A stretch of 26,261 nucleotides of DNA, from NCBI GenBank assembly GCA_938049795.1, contig CALLCD010000100.1:1-26261 (forward strand), written 5' to 3'. The notes under the pieces were generated by a model. The model ran no database searches. It saw nothing but the letters and a program-made list of their open reading frames with translations, and was not told the DNA's origin. Below are positions 7,182 to 14,633 of the stretch, in pieces; the stretch's first letter is position 1; each line of letters starts with the position of its first letter. The position numbers and the translations under genes were made by a program. Source of the stretch: an uncultured Hyphomonadaceae bacterium (GTDB taxonomy: Bacteria; Pseudomonadota; Alphaproteobacteria; Caulobacterales; Hyphomonadaceae).

Positions 7182-9065
7182 ATGCCAGCCAAGATTGTTG
7201 AAACCAATGACGCCCCGTTCAATCCGGTCGATATTGATCCGGTGAGCCTCGACATTATCGAGAATGCATTGCGCAATGCGCGTGTCGAAATGGACGCAAC
7301 TTTGTTCCGCACCGCCCTGTCGCCGGGCATTCGCGAGCAGGGGGACGCCTTCCCGATGATTGCGGACGCCAAGGGCCGCATGGTGGTCGGCCAGTTCGGC
7401 TCGTTTCTTGACGGCTTCTTACGCGGATATGACGGCACGATTGAAGAGGGCGATATCATCCTTCTGAATGATCCCTATGCGTGCGAAGGCGCAGTCAGCC
7501 ATCTGAGCGACCAATTGGTGATCGCGCCGGTGTTCTTTAATGGCCGGCTGATCGCATGGGGCGCGATGTTTGGCCATATGACCGATGTGGGCGGCAAAGT
7601 GCCTGGATCTTTGCCGACGGATGCCAGTTCCATTTTCGAAGAAGGCATGCGCCTGCCGCCGGTCAAGCTCTACCGGAAAGGTGAGTTGCAAGAGGATATC
7701 TTGCGCATTGCCTGTAACCAGTCACGCATGTCTGAATGGTATCGCGCGGACCTGCATGCCGTGGTTGCGGCTTGCAAAGTGGCAGGGCGCGCTGTGCAGG
7801 AAATTTGCGAACGCTTTGGCGATGACACACTCAACGCCGCTATGGAGCAGTTGCTCGCGCGCAACCATCGTGCCATGCGCGAACTGATCACGACCCAGAT
7901 CGGGGAAGAGAAAGTCTCGTTTGAAGATTATCTGTGCGACGATGGGCGCGGGGCAGGGCCCTTTAAGATCAAATGTACGATGTGGCGTGAGGGCGACAAG
8001 GTTATCCTCGATTTCGAGGGCACTGATCCGCAGTCGGACAGTTCGATCAATTTCTATCTCAATGAGAACATGTTCAAAATGTTCTTTGGAATCTACATGA
8101 TCATGGTGTTTGATCCGCAGGTTCTGGTCAATGACGGCTTCTATGATCTCGTAGATGTGCGCATCCCGGAAGGCTCGCTCCTGAAACCGAAATTCCCCGC
8201 CGCTCTGTCCTGCCGCACGCATGCGCTCGGCCGGATTTTTGATGTGCTTGGCGCATTGCTCGGTCAGAAAACACCGGACTTCCTAAACGCGGCCGGTTTT
8301 TCGTCAAGTCCACATTTGATGTTTTCAGGGCATGACAAAACTGGTGAATGGTTCCAGCTCTTCCAGATCGGATTTGGCGGTATCCCGGGACGCCCAATGG
8401 GGGATGGGCCAGACGGGCATTCCTTGTGGCCGGGCTTTACCAATGTGCCGAACGAATTTCTCGAACGCTATTTCCCGATGATTATTGAGAGATATGAGTC
8501 CGAGCCGGACAGCGGCGGGGCGGGCCTGCATCGCGGTGGCAATGGCATCAATATGGTCTATCGCTTCACGGAGGCTGGCACCATTTCGATCCATGATGAT
8601 CGTTGGTTTATTCCGCCTTGGGGCGTTAATGGCGGCGAACCGGGTGCGCGCTCGTGGAAGAAATTGATCCGGCAGGATGGCAGCGAACAGATACTCGGCT
8701 CGAAAATTGATGATGTGAAGGTCGAAGCGGGTGACCGGCTTCAATATGTGACATGGGGCGGCGGCGGCTGGGGCGATCCGCTCGACCGTGCGCCCGATCT
8801 GATCGAGTTGGAGATCCAGCAGGGACTTCTAACGGCTGATGGGGCCAAGCGGTATGGCGTTGTCGTGGATGCCGATGGCAAGGCGAACCCAGATGCAACA
8901 GCCAGCTTGCGGGCACAGATCAAGGCGGATCGAGGGGAGGCGAAACTGTTTGACTTCGGCCCAACCATAGAAGAGTTACGCGCCTCGTGTGAGACCGATA
9001 CGGGTCTCAAAGCGCCGGTCCAGCCGGTCTGGCGCGGTGCTGCCAAGCCTGTGGCCGCAGAGTAG
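7182..9065 (+). CDS. Hydantoinase/oxoprolinase family protein, subunit B (HyuB type)
   Basis: This 627-residue protein starts at an ATG preceded by AAAGGGG and begins 14 bases after subunit A, so the two are co-translated partners. It shows the hydantoinase-B fold through VSLDIIENALRNAR near the N-terminus, LLNDPYACEGAVSHLSD (from 94), FGHMTDVGG (130-138, the usual GH-x-DVGG block), SGGAGLHRGGNG (444-455) and TWGGGGWGDPLDR (524-536). In relatives this subunit carries the reaction chemistry after ATP-dependent activation by subunit A. The length fits N-methylhydantoinase/oxoprolinase B rather than the longer acetone carboxylase alpha subunit. No acetone-carboxylase-like gamma subunit is encoded nearby. 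The last 30 residues look like a loose tail. Confidence 0.93.
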   Translation: MPAKIVETNDAPFNPVDIDPVSLDIIENALRNARVEMDATLFRTALSPGIREQGDAFPMIADAKGRMVVGQFGSFLDGFLRGYDGTIEEGDIILLNDPYACEGAVSHLSDQLVIAPVFFNGRLIAWGAMFGHMTDVGGKVPGSLPTDASSIFEEGMRLPPVKLYRKGELQEDILRIACNQSRMSEWYRADLHAVVAACKVAGRAVQEICERFGDDTLNAAMEQLLARNHRAMRELITTQIGEEKVSFEDYLCDDGRGAGPFKIKCTMWREGDKVILDFEGTDPQSDSSINFYLNENMFKMFFGIYMIMVFDPQVLVNDGFYDLVDVRIPEGSLLKPKFPAALSCRTHALGRIFDVLGALLGQKTPDFLNAAGFSSSPHLMFSGHDKTGEWFQLFQIGFGGIPGRPMGDGPDGHSLWPGFTNVPNEFLERYFPMIIERYESEPDSGGAGLHRGGNGINMVYRFTEAGTISIHDDRWFIPPWGVNGGEPGARSWKKLIRQDGSEQILGSKIDDVKVEAGDRLQYVTWGGGGWGDPLDRAPDLIELEIQQGLLTADGAKRYGVVVDADGKANPDATASLRAQIKADRGEAKLFDFGPTIEELRASCETDTGLKAPVQPVWRGAAKPVAAE

Positions 9066-9082
9066 GAGTGTCGGAGTTATAT

Positions 9083-10279
9083 ATGAACGATTCATCCCGT
9101 AAGGGCCCATTGACAGATATTCGCGCAATCGAACTTGGTCAGCTGATCGCCGGCCCCTATTGCGGCCAACTCCTGGCTGATATGGGGGCGGATGTAATCA
9201 AGGTAGAGCCACCGGAGACAGGCGATCCGATGCGTGTCTGGGGGCGCGGCGATTACCCTTTATGGTGGACAGTCTGCGCGCGGAACAAGAGGTGTGTTAC
9301 GGCGAATTTGCGCTTGGAAGAAGGGCAACAACTGGTCCGTGATCTTGTGGCCAAGGCGGACATATTGATCGAGAATTTCAGGCCCGGAACGATGGAACGC
9401 TGGGGGCTCGGTTATGATGTTCTGGCAAAGATCAATCCCGGTCTGATCATGGTGCGCGTGTCCGGTTATGGTCAGACCGGCCCGTATTCACATCGCGCGG
9501 GGTATGCGTCAGTTGGCGAGGCGATGGGCGGCATGCGGCATCTGTGCGGTGAACCGGACCGGCCCGCCAGCCGCGCGGGGCTTTCGATCGGTGATACATT
9601 GGCGGCGACCTTTGCCTGCAATGGGGCTTTGGCGGCGCTTCATCATAGAGAGCAAACAGGGCGAGGGCAGATTGTCGACTCGGCAATCTATGAGGCCGTG
9701 CTAAACGTCATGGAAGCAACGATACCCGAATACACGGTCGCAGGTCATATTCGCGGGCGATCAGGATCGAAACTGCCGCATATTGCGCCGTCCAATATCT
9801 ATCAGTGTAAGGATGGAGACTTCCTCATTGCTGCCAATCAGGACACAATCTTCAGGCGGCTCGCCAAAGCGATGGGCCAGCCCGAGCTTGCAGATGATCC
9901 GCGCTATGCCACCCATGTTGCGCGCGGTGACAGGCAGGACGAACTTGATGCGCTGATCAATGAGTGGACCAAGACGAGGACCATTGAAGACGTGGCTGCG
10001 CTTATGGAGGAGCATTCGGTTCCCGCCGGGCAGATCTATCGCGCTCCAGAGATGTTGGAAGATGCACACTTTGCAGCGCGCAAAGCCATTGTCGATGTGC
10101 CCAATGAGCGTTGGGGCAGTGTGCAGATGCAGAATGTTTTCCCGAAAATGTCAGAAACCCAAGGCGAAGTCCGCTGGACCGGACCAGATCTCGGCCAGCA
10201 CAATCAGGATGTTTATGGCAACCTGCTTGGATTAAGCGAAGCGGAACTTTCGTCTTTGGAAGACAAGGGTGTGATCTAG
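9083..10279 (+). CDS. Class III (CaiB/BaiF) CoA-transferase
   Basis: This 398-residue protein ends the operon, 17 bases after subunit B. The ATG at 9083 is chosen because GGAG lies 6 bases before it; a GTG at 9068 has its purine stretch too close. Family features are LGQLIAGPYCGQLLADMGADVIKVEPP near the N-terminus (split by the first loop), ENFRPGTMERWGLGYD, VSGYGQTGPY, and the catalytic Asp171 in SIGDTLAATFA, which matches Asp169 of formyl-CoA transferase. Such enzymes move CoA from one acyl-CoA to a free acid by way of an aspartyl-CoA thioester, without ATP. Here it would supply the acyl-CoA substrate of the HMG-CoA-lyase-like protein at the head of the operon. The stop codon shares the bases CTAG with the stop of the opposing hydrolase. 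Confidence 0.92.
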   Translation: MNDSSRKGPLTDIRAIELGQLIAGPYCGQLLADMGADVIKVEPPETGDPMRVWGRGDYPLWWTVCARNKRCVTANLRLEEGQQLVRDLVAKADILIENFRPGTMERWGLGYDVLAKINPGLIMVRVSGYGQTGPYSHRAGYASVGEAMGGMRHLCGEPDRPASRAGLSIGDTLAATFACNGALAALHHREQTGRGQIVDSAIYEAVLNVMEATIPEYTVAGHIRGRSGSKLPHIAPSNIYQCKDGDFLIAANQDTIFRRLAKAMGQPELADDPRYATHVARGDRQDELDALINEWTKTRTIEDVAALMEEHSVPAGQIYRAPEMLEDAHFAARKAIVDVPNERWGSVQMQNVFPKMSETQGEVRWTGPDLGQHNQDVYGNLLGLSEAELSSLEDKGVI

Positions 10280-10908
10280 GGCGTGGGCTCTAGTGACCCT
10301 AGGTATGAGATCACATCCGCGCTGCCCATCACTTCACCATATTTGGCTTTGATATCGAACAGGTTCGCATCATGAGGCGCTTTATCGCGATCCCCGCAAG
10401 CGTCTTCGACCACGATCGGGATGAGACCGGAAGAGACAGCATCAACCGCCGTGGCCCGCACGCACCCGCTGGTCGTCAGTCCGGTGATGATCAACGTATC
10501 GACCTTCAAAAATGTCAGCGTGGACATGAAACTTGTGCCGAAAAAGGCGCTTGGATATTGCTTGGAGATGACAAATTCATCCTCGCGCGGGATCAGCCCG
10601 TCGGGCCAGGCGCCCATTGGATTGTCTTTGGTAAAAGCTGATAGGGCGTCAAGCTTGGCATAGAACGTCCCGCCATCGCCGCCGCCCCTATGATAGATGA
10701 CATTCGTATAGAACACTGGAAGTCCGGCATTGCGGGCGGCTGTGCGCACGGCGAGCGCCCTGTCCAATACTGCGGCAGGATCGGCAAACAGCGGGTCTGA
10801 TGGCTCGAAATAGCCCTGAACAAAGTCGATGAGAACGAGAGCAGGCCTCTGACCGAGAGAGATATTGCCACCAAAACCTGGCGCAAAGTCTTTTAAAGGG
10901 TTGGACAT
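10276..10908 (-). CDS. Isochorismatase-family hydrolase (N-carbamoylsarcosine amidase-like)
   Basis: The start taken is the ATG at 10908, with GGAAAG about 7 bases upstream, giving 210 residues; a longer upstream frame has no family similarity. The cysteine-hydrolase catalytic triad is complete: Asp28 in LVLIDFVQGYF, Lys116 in VISKQYPSAFFGT and Cys149 in GLTTSGCVRATAVDA. The TTSGCVRAT block resembles N-carbamoylsarcosine and maleamate amidohydrolases more than true isochorismatases, so a carbamoyl or amide substrate is likely. It lies tail to tail with the CoA-transferase and shares the four bases CTAG at the stop codons. If the HyuAB-like pair opens an N-substituted hydantoin, this enzyme could remove the carbamoyl group of the product; that link is inference. 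Its 250-base upstream gap to the kinase gene holds only a short CGGAT-G-ATCCG palindrome (11122-11132). Confidence 0.88.
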   Translation of the reverse strand: MSNPLKDFAPGFGGNISLGQRPALVLIDFVQGYFEPSDPLFADPAAVLDRALAVRTAARNAGLPVFYTNVIYHRGGGDGGTFYAKLDALSAFTKDNPMGAWPDGLIPREDEFVISKQYPSAFFGTSFMSTLTFLKVDTLIITGLTTSGCVRATAVDAVSSGLIPIVVEDACGDRDKAPHDANLFDIKAKYGEVMGSADVISYLGSLEPTP

Positions 10909-11158
10909 AAGTGCTTTCCGAGATTGCGCCGCCATTATCTGCGCGAGCATAACCGGAATTTTGCCAATGAACAGCCACAGTTCGCGCCGCACCGGCACCA
11001 TCGGCCGGGCAGGTGGTCAAACGATCTGTGCCCTGCCTGTCGGATCGGTCGCGAGGGTCGCAATCAAATCTTAAGATCACGTTCCTAAGGTCAACAAATC
11101 AAGCCCAAACGCCCGTTAAATCGGATGATCCGTTTCTGTGGGCGTCGTGAGGATAAAT

Positions 11159-13210
11159 ATGAGTGCGTCGTCGCCAGACAAGACACTTCAGGACCATAAG
11201 ACACTCGAGCAGGTTCTTGAAAGTCTCCCTGTCGCCGTAATCGCCTTTCGGGGCGGCACCTTGCTGTGTGCCAATCAGGCCTTTAGCGATTATGTTGGTC
11301 CCCACATTGCCGCCTGTCTTACGCCCGGCCTGTCGCTCTATGATTATGTCGAGAGTACCCACGCCGAAAACCATGACGCCAAATCCCATGATCCGGACAC
11401 AGACGCCCTGCACGGTACAGACAAAGATGCATGGATTAAGGCACGCCTGAAACTCTACCAGAGCGACAGTGTGATGGATGAGTATGACGAGATTGGCTGG
11501 TGGCGGTTGATCCATAAATATTATCCTGAAGACGACACCTATATCGGCATCCGTATCGACATTACCGAAGTGAAAGAAGCGCAGGAACGCGCCATCATTG
11601 CCTCGCGCGCCAAGTCGGAATTTCTTGCCAATATGAGCCATGAGATCCGCACCCCGATGAATGGCGTGATCGGCATGGCCCAGATCCTCGAAGACACCGA
11701 CCTGACCGACATGCAGAAAGAATGCGTTGGAATTATTACGCGGTCCGGCGAAGCGCTGATCACCATCATCAATGACATTCTCGACTTCTCGAAAATCGAA
11801 GCAGGGAAGCTGGAGCTCGATGCGAGGCCGTTCAATCTGGAAGACGCGGTTGAAGATGTCGTCGCTCTGCTCGGGACCAATGCCAATGAAAAAGGCATCG
11901 AGCTGATCCTCGATTTTGATCATCCTTCCGAGCGCTATCTGGTTGGCGATGCGGGGCGGTTCCGGCAAGTCCTGATCAATCTGGTTGGCAATGCGATCAA
12001 GTTTACCAGCAAAGGCTTTGTGCTGCTCCGGGTCGTTGTGGGCGAGGCCGGGGATATGCTCGATGTGGCGGTCACGGTCAAAGACACAGGCATTGGCATT
12101 GCTGAAGACGCTTTGGAGCGGATCTTTGACGAGTTCTCGCAAGCCGATAATTCGACCACGCGCGTCTATGGCGGAACCGGCCTTGGCCTGTCGATCACAA
12201 AAGGCCTGGTCAGCGCAATGGGCGGGTCGATCGAAGCCAAGTCTGTGGTCGGGGAGGGCACGGACATTTCCCTGAGCTTGAAGATTCCCGCCGGAGACAG
12301 CTTGCCAAAAGACACCCCCGCACTCACCGATACCTCTTCCTCCCTTCTGTTTCCCGAGGCCCGCGTTCTGATCGTCGATGATCTACCCGAAAATCTGACC
12401 GTGCTGACCGGCCAGTTGAAAAAACTCGGCATCACGCCCGACAGTGCCGGCTCGCCAACGGACGCGATTCAACTGATCAATCGCACACACAAGGCAGGCG
12501 GCCGCTATGATCTTATGATCACGGACTATCAAATGCCGCACACAGATGGATATAGCCTCGTCAAAGCCATTCGCGGAAAAGCCGTTCTGGACGTGATGAA
12601 AATTATCGTTCTGTCCTCGGTCGATTCCGATCCGGTCCGAAAGAAATTTGCCAGCATGAATGACTGCATCTTCCACCAGAAGCCGGTCCGCATGTCCCAT
12701 CTGCGCCGGTCCGTAGAGGCAGCCTTGCGACCCGCCGCCAACGCACCCGAGCCCGCACCAAGTCCAAGGATCGAGGCGGAGACAGTAGTATCTGACCAAA
12801 AACGAATCCTGGTTGCCGAGGACGACAAAACCAATCAGGCGGTCATCCGAAAAATGCTCGAGGCCAAAGGGTACGAACTGGACATGATCGAAAACGGCGA
12901 ATTGGCCTGCCAGCTTTACAAAGCGCGGGCCTATGATCTTGTATTGATGGATATATCCATGCCGGTCATGGACGGCATTATGGCGACCAAGACCATGAGA
13001 GCGCTGGAACAGGACACTGGCCGCGACAAGACCCCCATCATTGCGATCACAGCCCATGCGCTCAAAGGGCAAAAAGAGAGCTTTCTGGCGGCGGGCTTTG
13101 ACGATTATCTGGCCAAGCCGATTGCCAAAACCGATCTGGATCAAAAACTCGCCCATTGGCTGGACACCGATTTGGCTCCCTTACGGGCCGCCGCTGGAGG
13201 TATCCGCTAG
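11159..13210 (+). CDS. Soluble hybrid sensor histidine kinase with PAS and two receiver domains
   Basis: The ATG at 11159 follows GAGGAT by 4 bases and gives 683 residues. No signal peptide or membrane segment is visible, so it should sense an intracellular cue. Domains in order are a PAS-like sensor (about 15-135, LESLPVAVIAF to DITEVKEAQ), HisKA with the phospho-acceptor His161 in NMSHEIRTPMNG, and HATPase with N274 (NLVGNAIKFT), D309 (DTGIGI) and GGTGLGLS from 338. Then come receiver 1 with phospho-acceptor Asp456 (ITDYQMP) and receiver 2 with Asp598 (LMDISMP), both with the acidic pair and the KP lysine. No Hpt domain or partner response regulator is encoded nearby, so its output is unknown. 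It is divergent from the hydrolase gene and 166 bases before the amine oxidase gene. A regulatory link to either is not shown. Confidence 0.93.
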   Translation: MSASSPDKTLQDHKTLEQVLESLPVAVIAFRGGTLLCANQAFSDYVGPHIAACLTPGLSLYDYVESTHAENHDAKSHDPDTDALHGTDKDAWIKARLKLYQSDSVMDEYDEIGWWRLIHKYYPEDDTYIGIRIDITEVKEAQERAIIASRAKSEFLANMSHEIRTPMNGVIGMAQILEDTDLTDMQKECVGIITRSGEALITIINDILDFSKIEAGKLELDARPFNLEDAVEDVVALLGTNANEKGIELILDFDHPSERYLVGDAGRFRQVLINLVGNAIKFTSKGFVLLRVVVGEAGDMLDVAVTVKDTGIGIAEDALERIFDEFSQADNSTTRVYGGTGLGLSITKGLVSAMGGSIEAKSVVGEGTDISLSLKIPAGDSLPKDTPALTDTSSSLLFPEARVLIVDDLPENLTVLTGQLKKLGITPDSAGSPTDAIQLINRTHKAGGRYDLMITDYQMPHTDGYSLVKAIRGKAVLDVMKIIVLSSVDSDPVRKKFASMNDCIFHQKPVRMSHLRRSVEAALRPAANAPEPAPSPRIEAETVVSDQKRILVAEDDKTNQAVIRKMLEAKGYELDMIENGELACQLYKARAYDLVLMDISMPVMDGIMATKTMRALEQDTGRDKTPIIAITAHALKGQKESFLAAGFDDYLAKPIAKTDLDQKLAHWLDTDLAPLRAAAGGIR

Positions 13211-13291
13211 GCGTCCCGCCCGCGAAGCGCGCCTCGTCTCAAATCCCACAAGTCACGAAAAGGCGATTTGGCGCTGGACCCGCGTCAGGTT

Positions 13292-13336
13292 AGGCAAGGT
13301 TTGCCTGTCAGCCGTGCAGATCAAACGCGTACGCGT
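13292..13336. promoter_or_regulatory. Inverted repeats upstream of the flavin oxidase gene
   Basis: The 166-base gap between the kinase and the flavin oxidase holds AGGCAA-GGT-TTGCCT (13292-13306) and, 18 bases on, the perfect 12-bp palindrome ACGCGTACGCGT (13325-13336). No T-run follows the first element, so it is not a typical terminator. Either could be a regulator binding site for the downstream gene. No regulator is assigned. Confidence 0.35.
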
Positions 13337-13376
13337 CGGGCACAACAGGGCAGGGACGCGCGCAAGAGACAAGTCT

Positions 13377-14501
13377 ATGGCACATGATGGAACCCAAATG
13401 CTGCAAACGGACACGCTGATTGTCGGCGGCGGTCTTGCCGGTCTTTCGCTTGCGCGCCGCCTTCACATGGCGGGTCGCCGCTTCCATCTCGTCGAAGCAC
13501 GCGGCCGGTTTGGCGGGCGCATCCACACCGCGACGGCGCCCACGGGTGCACGCTTCGATCTTGGTCCCGCATGGTTCTGGCAAGGCCAGCCGCGCATCGC
13601 TAATCTTGTCGAGGCGATGGGCCAGACCGTGTTCGAGCAATATTCGACCGGCGATCTCGTCTTCGAAGACGAAACCGGCGCCATTCATCGCGGACGCGGA
13701 TTTTCGTCTATGGAAGGATCGTATCGTCTAAAGGGTGGGCTGACGGCACTGATCGGGGCGCTGGCAGATGGTTTGCCCGCGACAGCCCTGAGCCTCAGCA
13801 CGAAAGTCGCCGGCCTGATCCGCACCGATGCAGGCGTCACCGCCCATCTCGAGCGTGCGGACGGTCATCGGGCAGAGCTTTCCGCGCAAACTGTCTTCCT
13901 CGCGCTCCCCCCGCGTCTTGTCGCCCGGTCCATAAACTTCGAGCCGGACCTGCCAGAGACCGCCTATAAAGCCATGCGCAATATCCCGACATGGATGGCC
14001 GGTCAGGCGAAAATCATGGCAATTTATGAGCGCCCATTCTGGCGTGATGAGGGTTTCTCCGGTGACGGGCGCAGCCGGCTCGGACCAGTGGTCGAATTTC
14101 ATGATGCCTCGCCCATGCAGGATGGCCCCTATGCCTTGTTCGGCTTTGTCGGCACCCCGCCGCTGATCCGCAACGAACACAAGGCCGAGTTCCGCGAAGC
14201 CGTCCGCCAGCAATTGATCCGCCTGTTTGGCGCAGCTGCCGCTGAACCTCTGCAACTCGAAATACAAGACTGGGCGTTCGAACCGGAAACCGCCACACCG
14301 CTCGACCTGGAGCCGCTTAGCCATCATCCGCACTATGGCATGCCGCAGGCACTCGAAAACCTCTGGGCAGACCGGCTCGGCTTTTGTTCGAGCGAAGTGG
14401 CCGCAACCTTTGGCGGCTATCTCGAAGGCGCCCTCGAAGCGGCCGAGGCAGCAGACAGATTGATTGCCGCGCGAACAGGGTCATTGTTGGGGCAATCTTG
14501 A
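13377..14501 (+). CDS. FAD-dependent amine oxidase-family oxidoreductase
   Basis: The ATG at 13377 is the most likely start (374 residues, weak AAGAGA upstream); the frame extends further back only as overlap with the kinase. The N-terminal Rossmann motif is LIVGGGLAGLSLARRL (14-29), with the ribose-binding Glu40 in LVEARGRFGGRI, and then the DLGPAWFW substrate-side block. The C-terminal flavin-contact block is SSEVAATFGGYLEGALEAAEAADRL. This is the monoamine oxidase/phytoene desaturase-like superfamily, which oxidises amines or desaturates carbon chains with FAD. The protein is shorter than typical amine oxidases (about 450 residues), so the substrate domain is reduced. It lies 132 bases before the carotenoid-oxygenase-family gene on the same strand, and the two may act on the same compound. 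The substrate is unknown. Confidence 0.85.
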   Translation: MAHDGTQMLQTDTLIVGGGLAGLSLARRLHMAGRRFHLVEARGRFGGRIHTATAPTGARFDLGPAWFWQGQPRIANLVEAMGQTVFEQYSTGDLVFEDETGAIHRGRGFSSMEGSYRLKGGLTALIGALADGLPATALSLSTKVAGLIRTDAGVTAHLERADGHRAELSAQTVFLALPPRLVARSINFEPDLPETAYKAMRNIPTWMAGQAKIMAIYERPFWRDEGFSGDGRSRLGPVVEFHDASPMQDGPYALFGFVGTPPLIRNEHKAEFREAVRQQLIRLFGAAAAEPLQLEIQDWAFEPETATPLDLEPLSHHPHYGMPQALENLWADRLGFCSSEVAATFGGYLEGALEAAEAADRLIAARTGSLLGQS

Positions 14502-14633
14502 GCGGGGCATGATAAAACGGCCCGTATTCGAGACTTGTTTTACCGTTAGGGAAAGCGGTTATCTGTAATTCTGATATATGTGCATACAGAGCATGGGCTA
14601 GTATAGAGATATAGATACGCAGATGAGGGTCAT

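Noticed and set aside
5029..9065. Acetone carboxylase (alpha/beta/gamma) identity for the HyuA/HyuB pair
   Set aside because: Subunit B is shorter than the acetone carboxylase alpha subunit and no gamma-subunit gene is present; kept as a general hydantoinase/oxoprolinase/ketone carboxylase family call.
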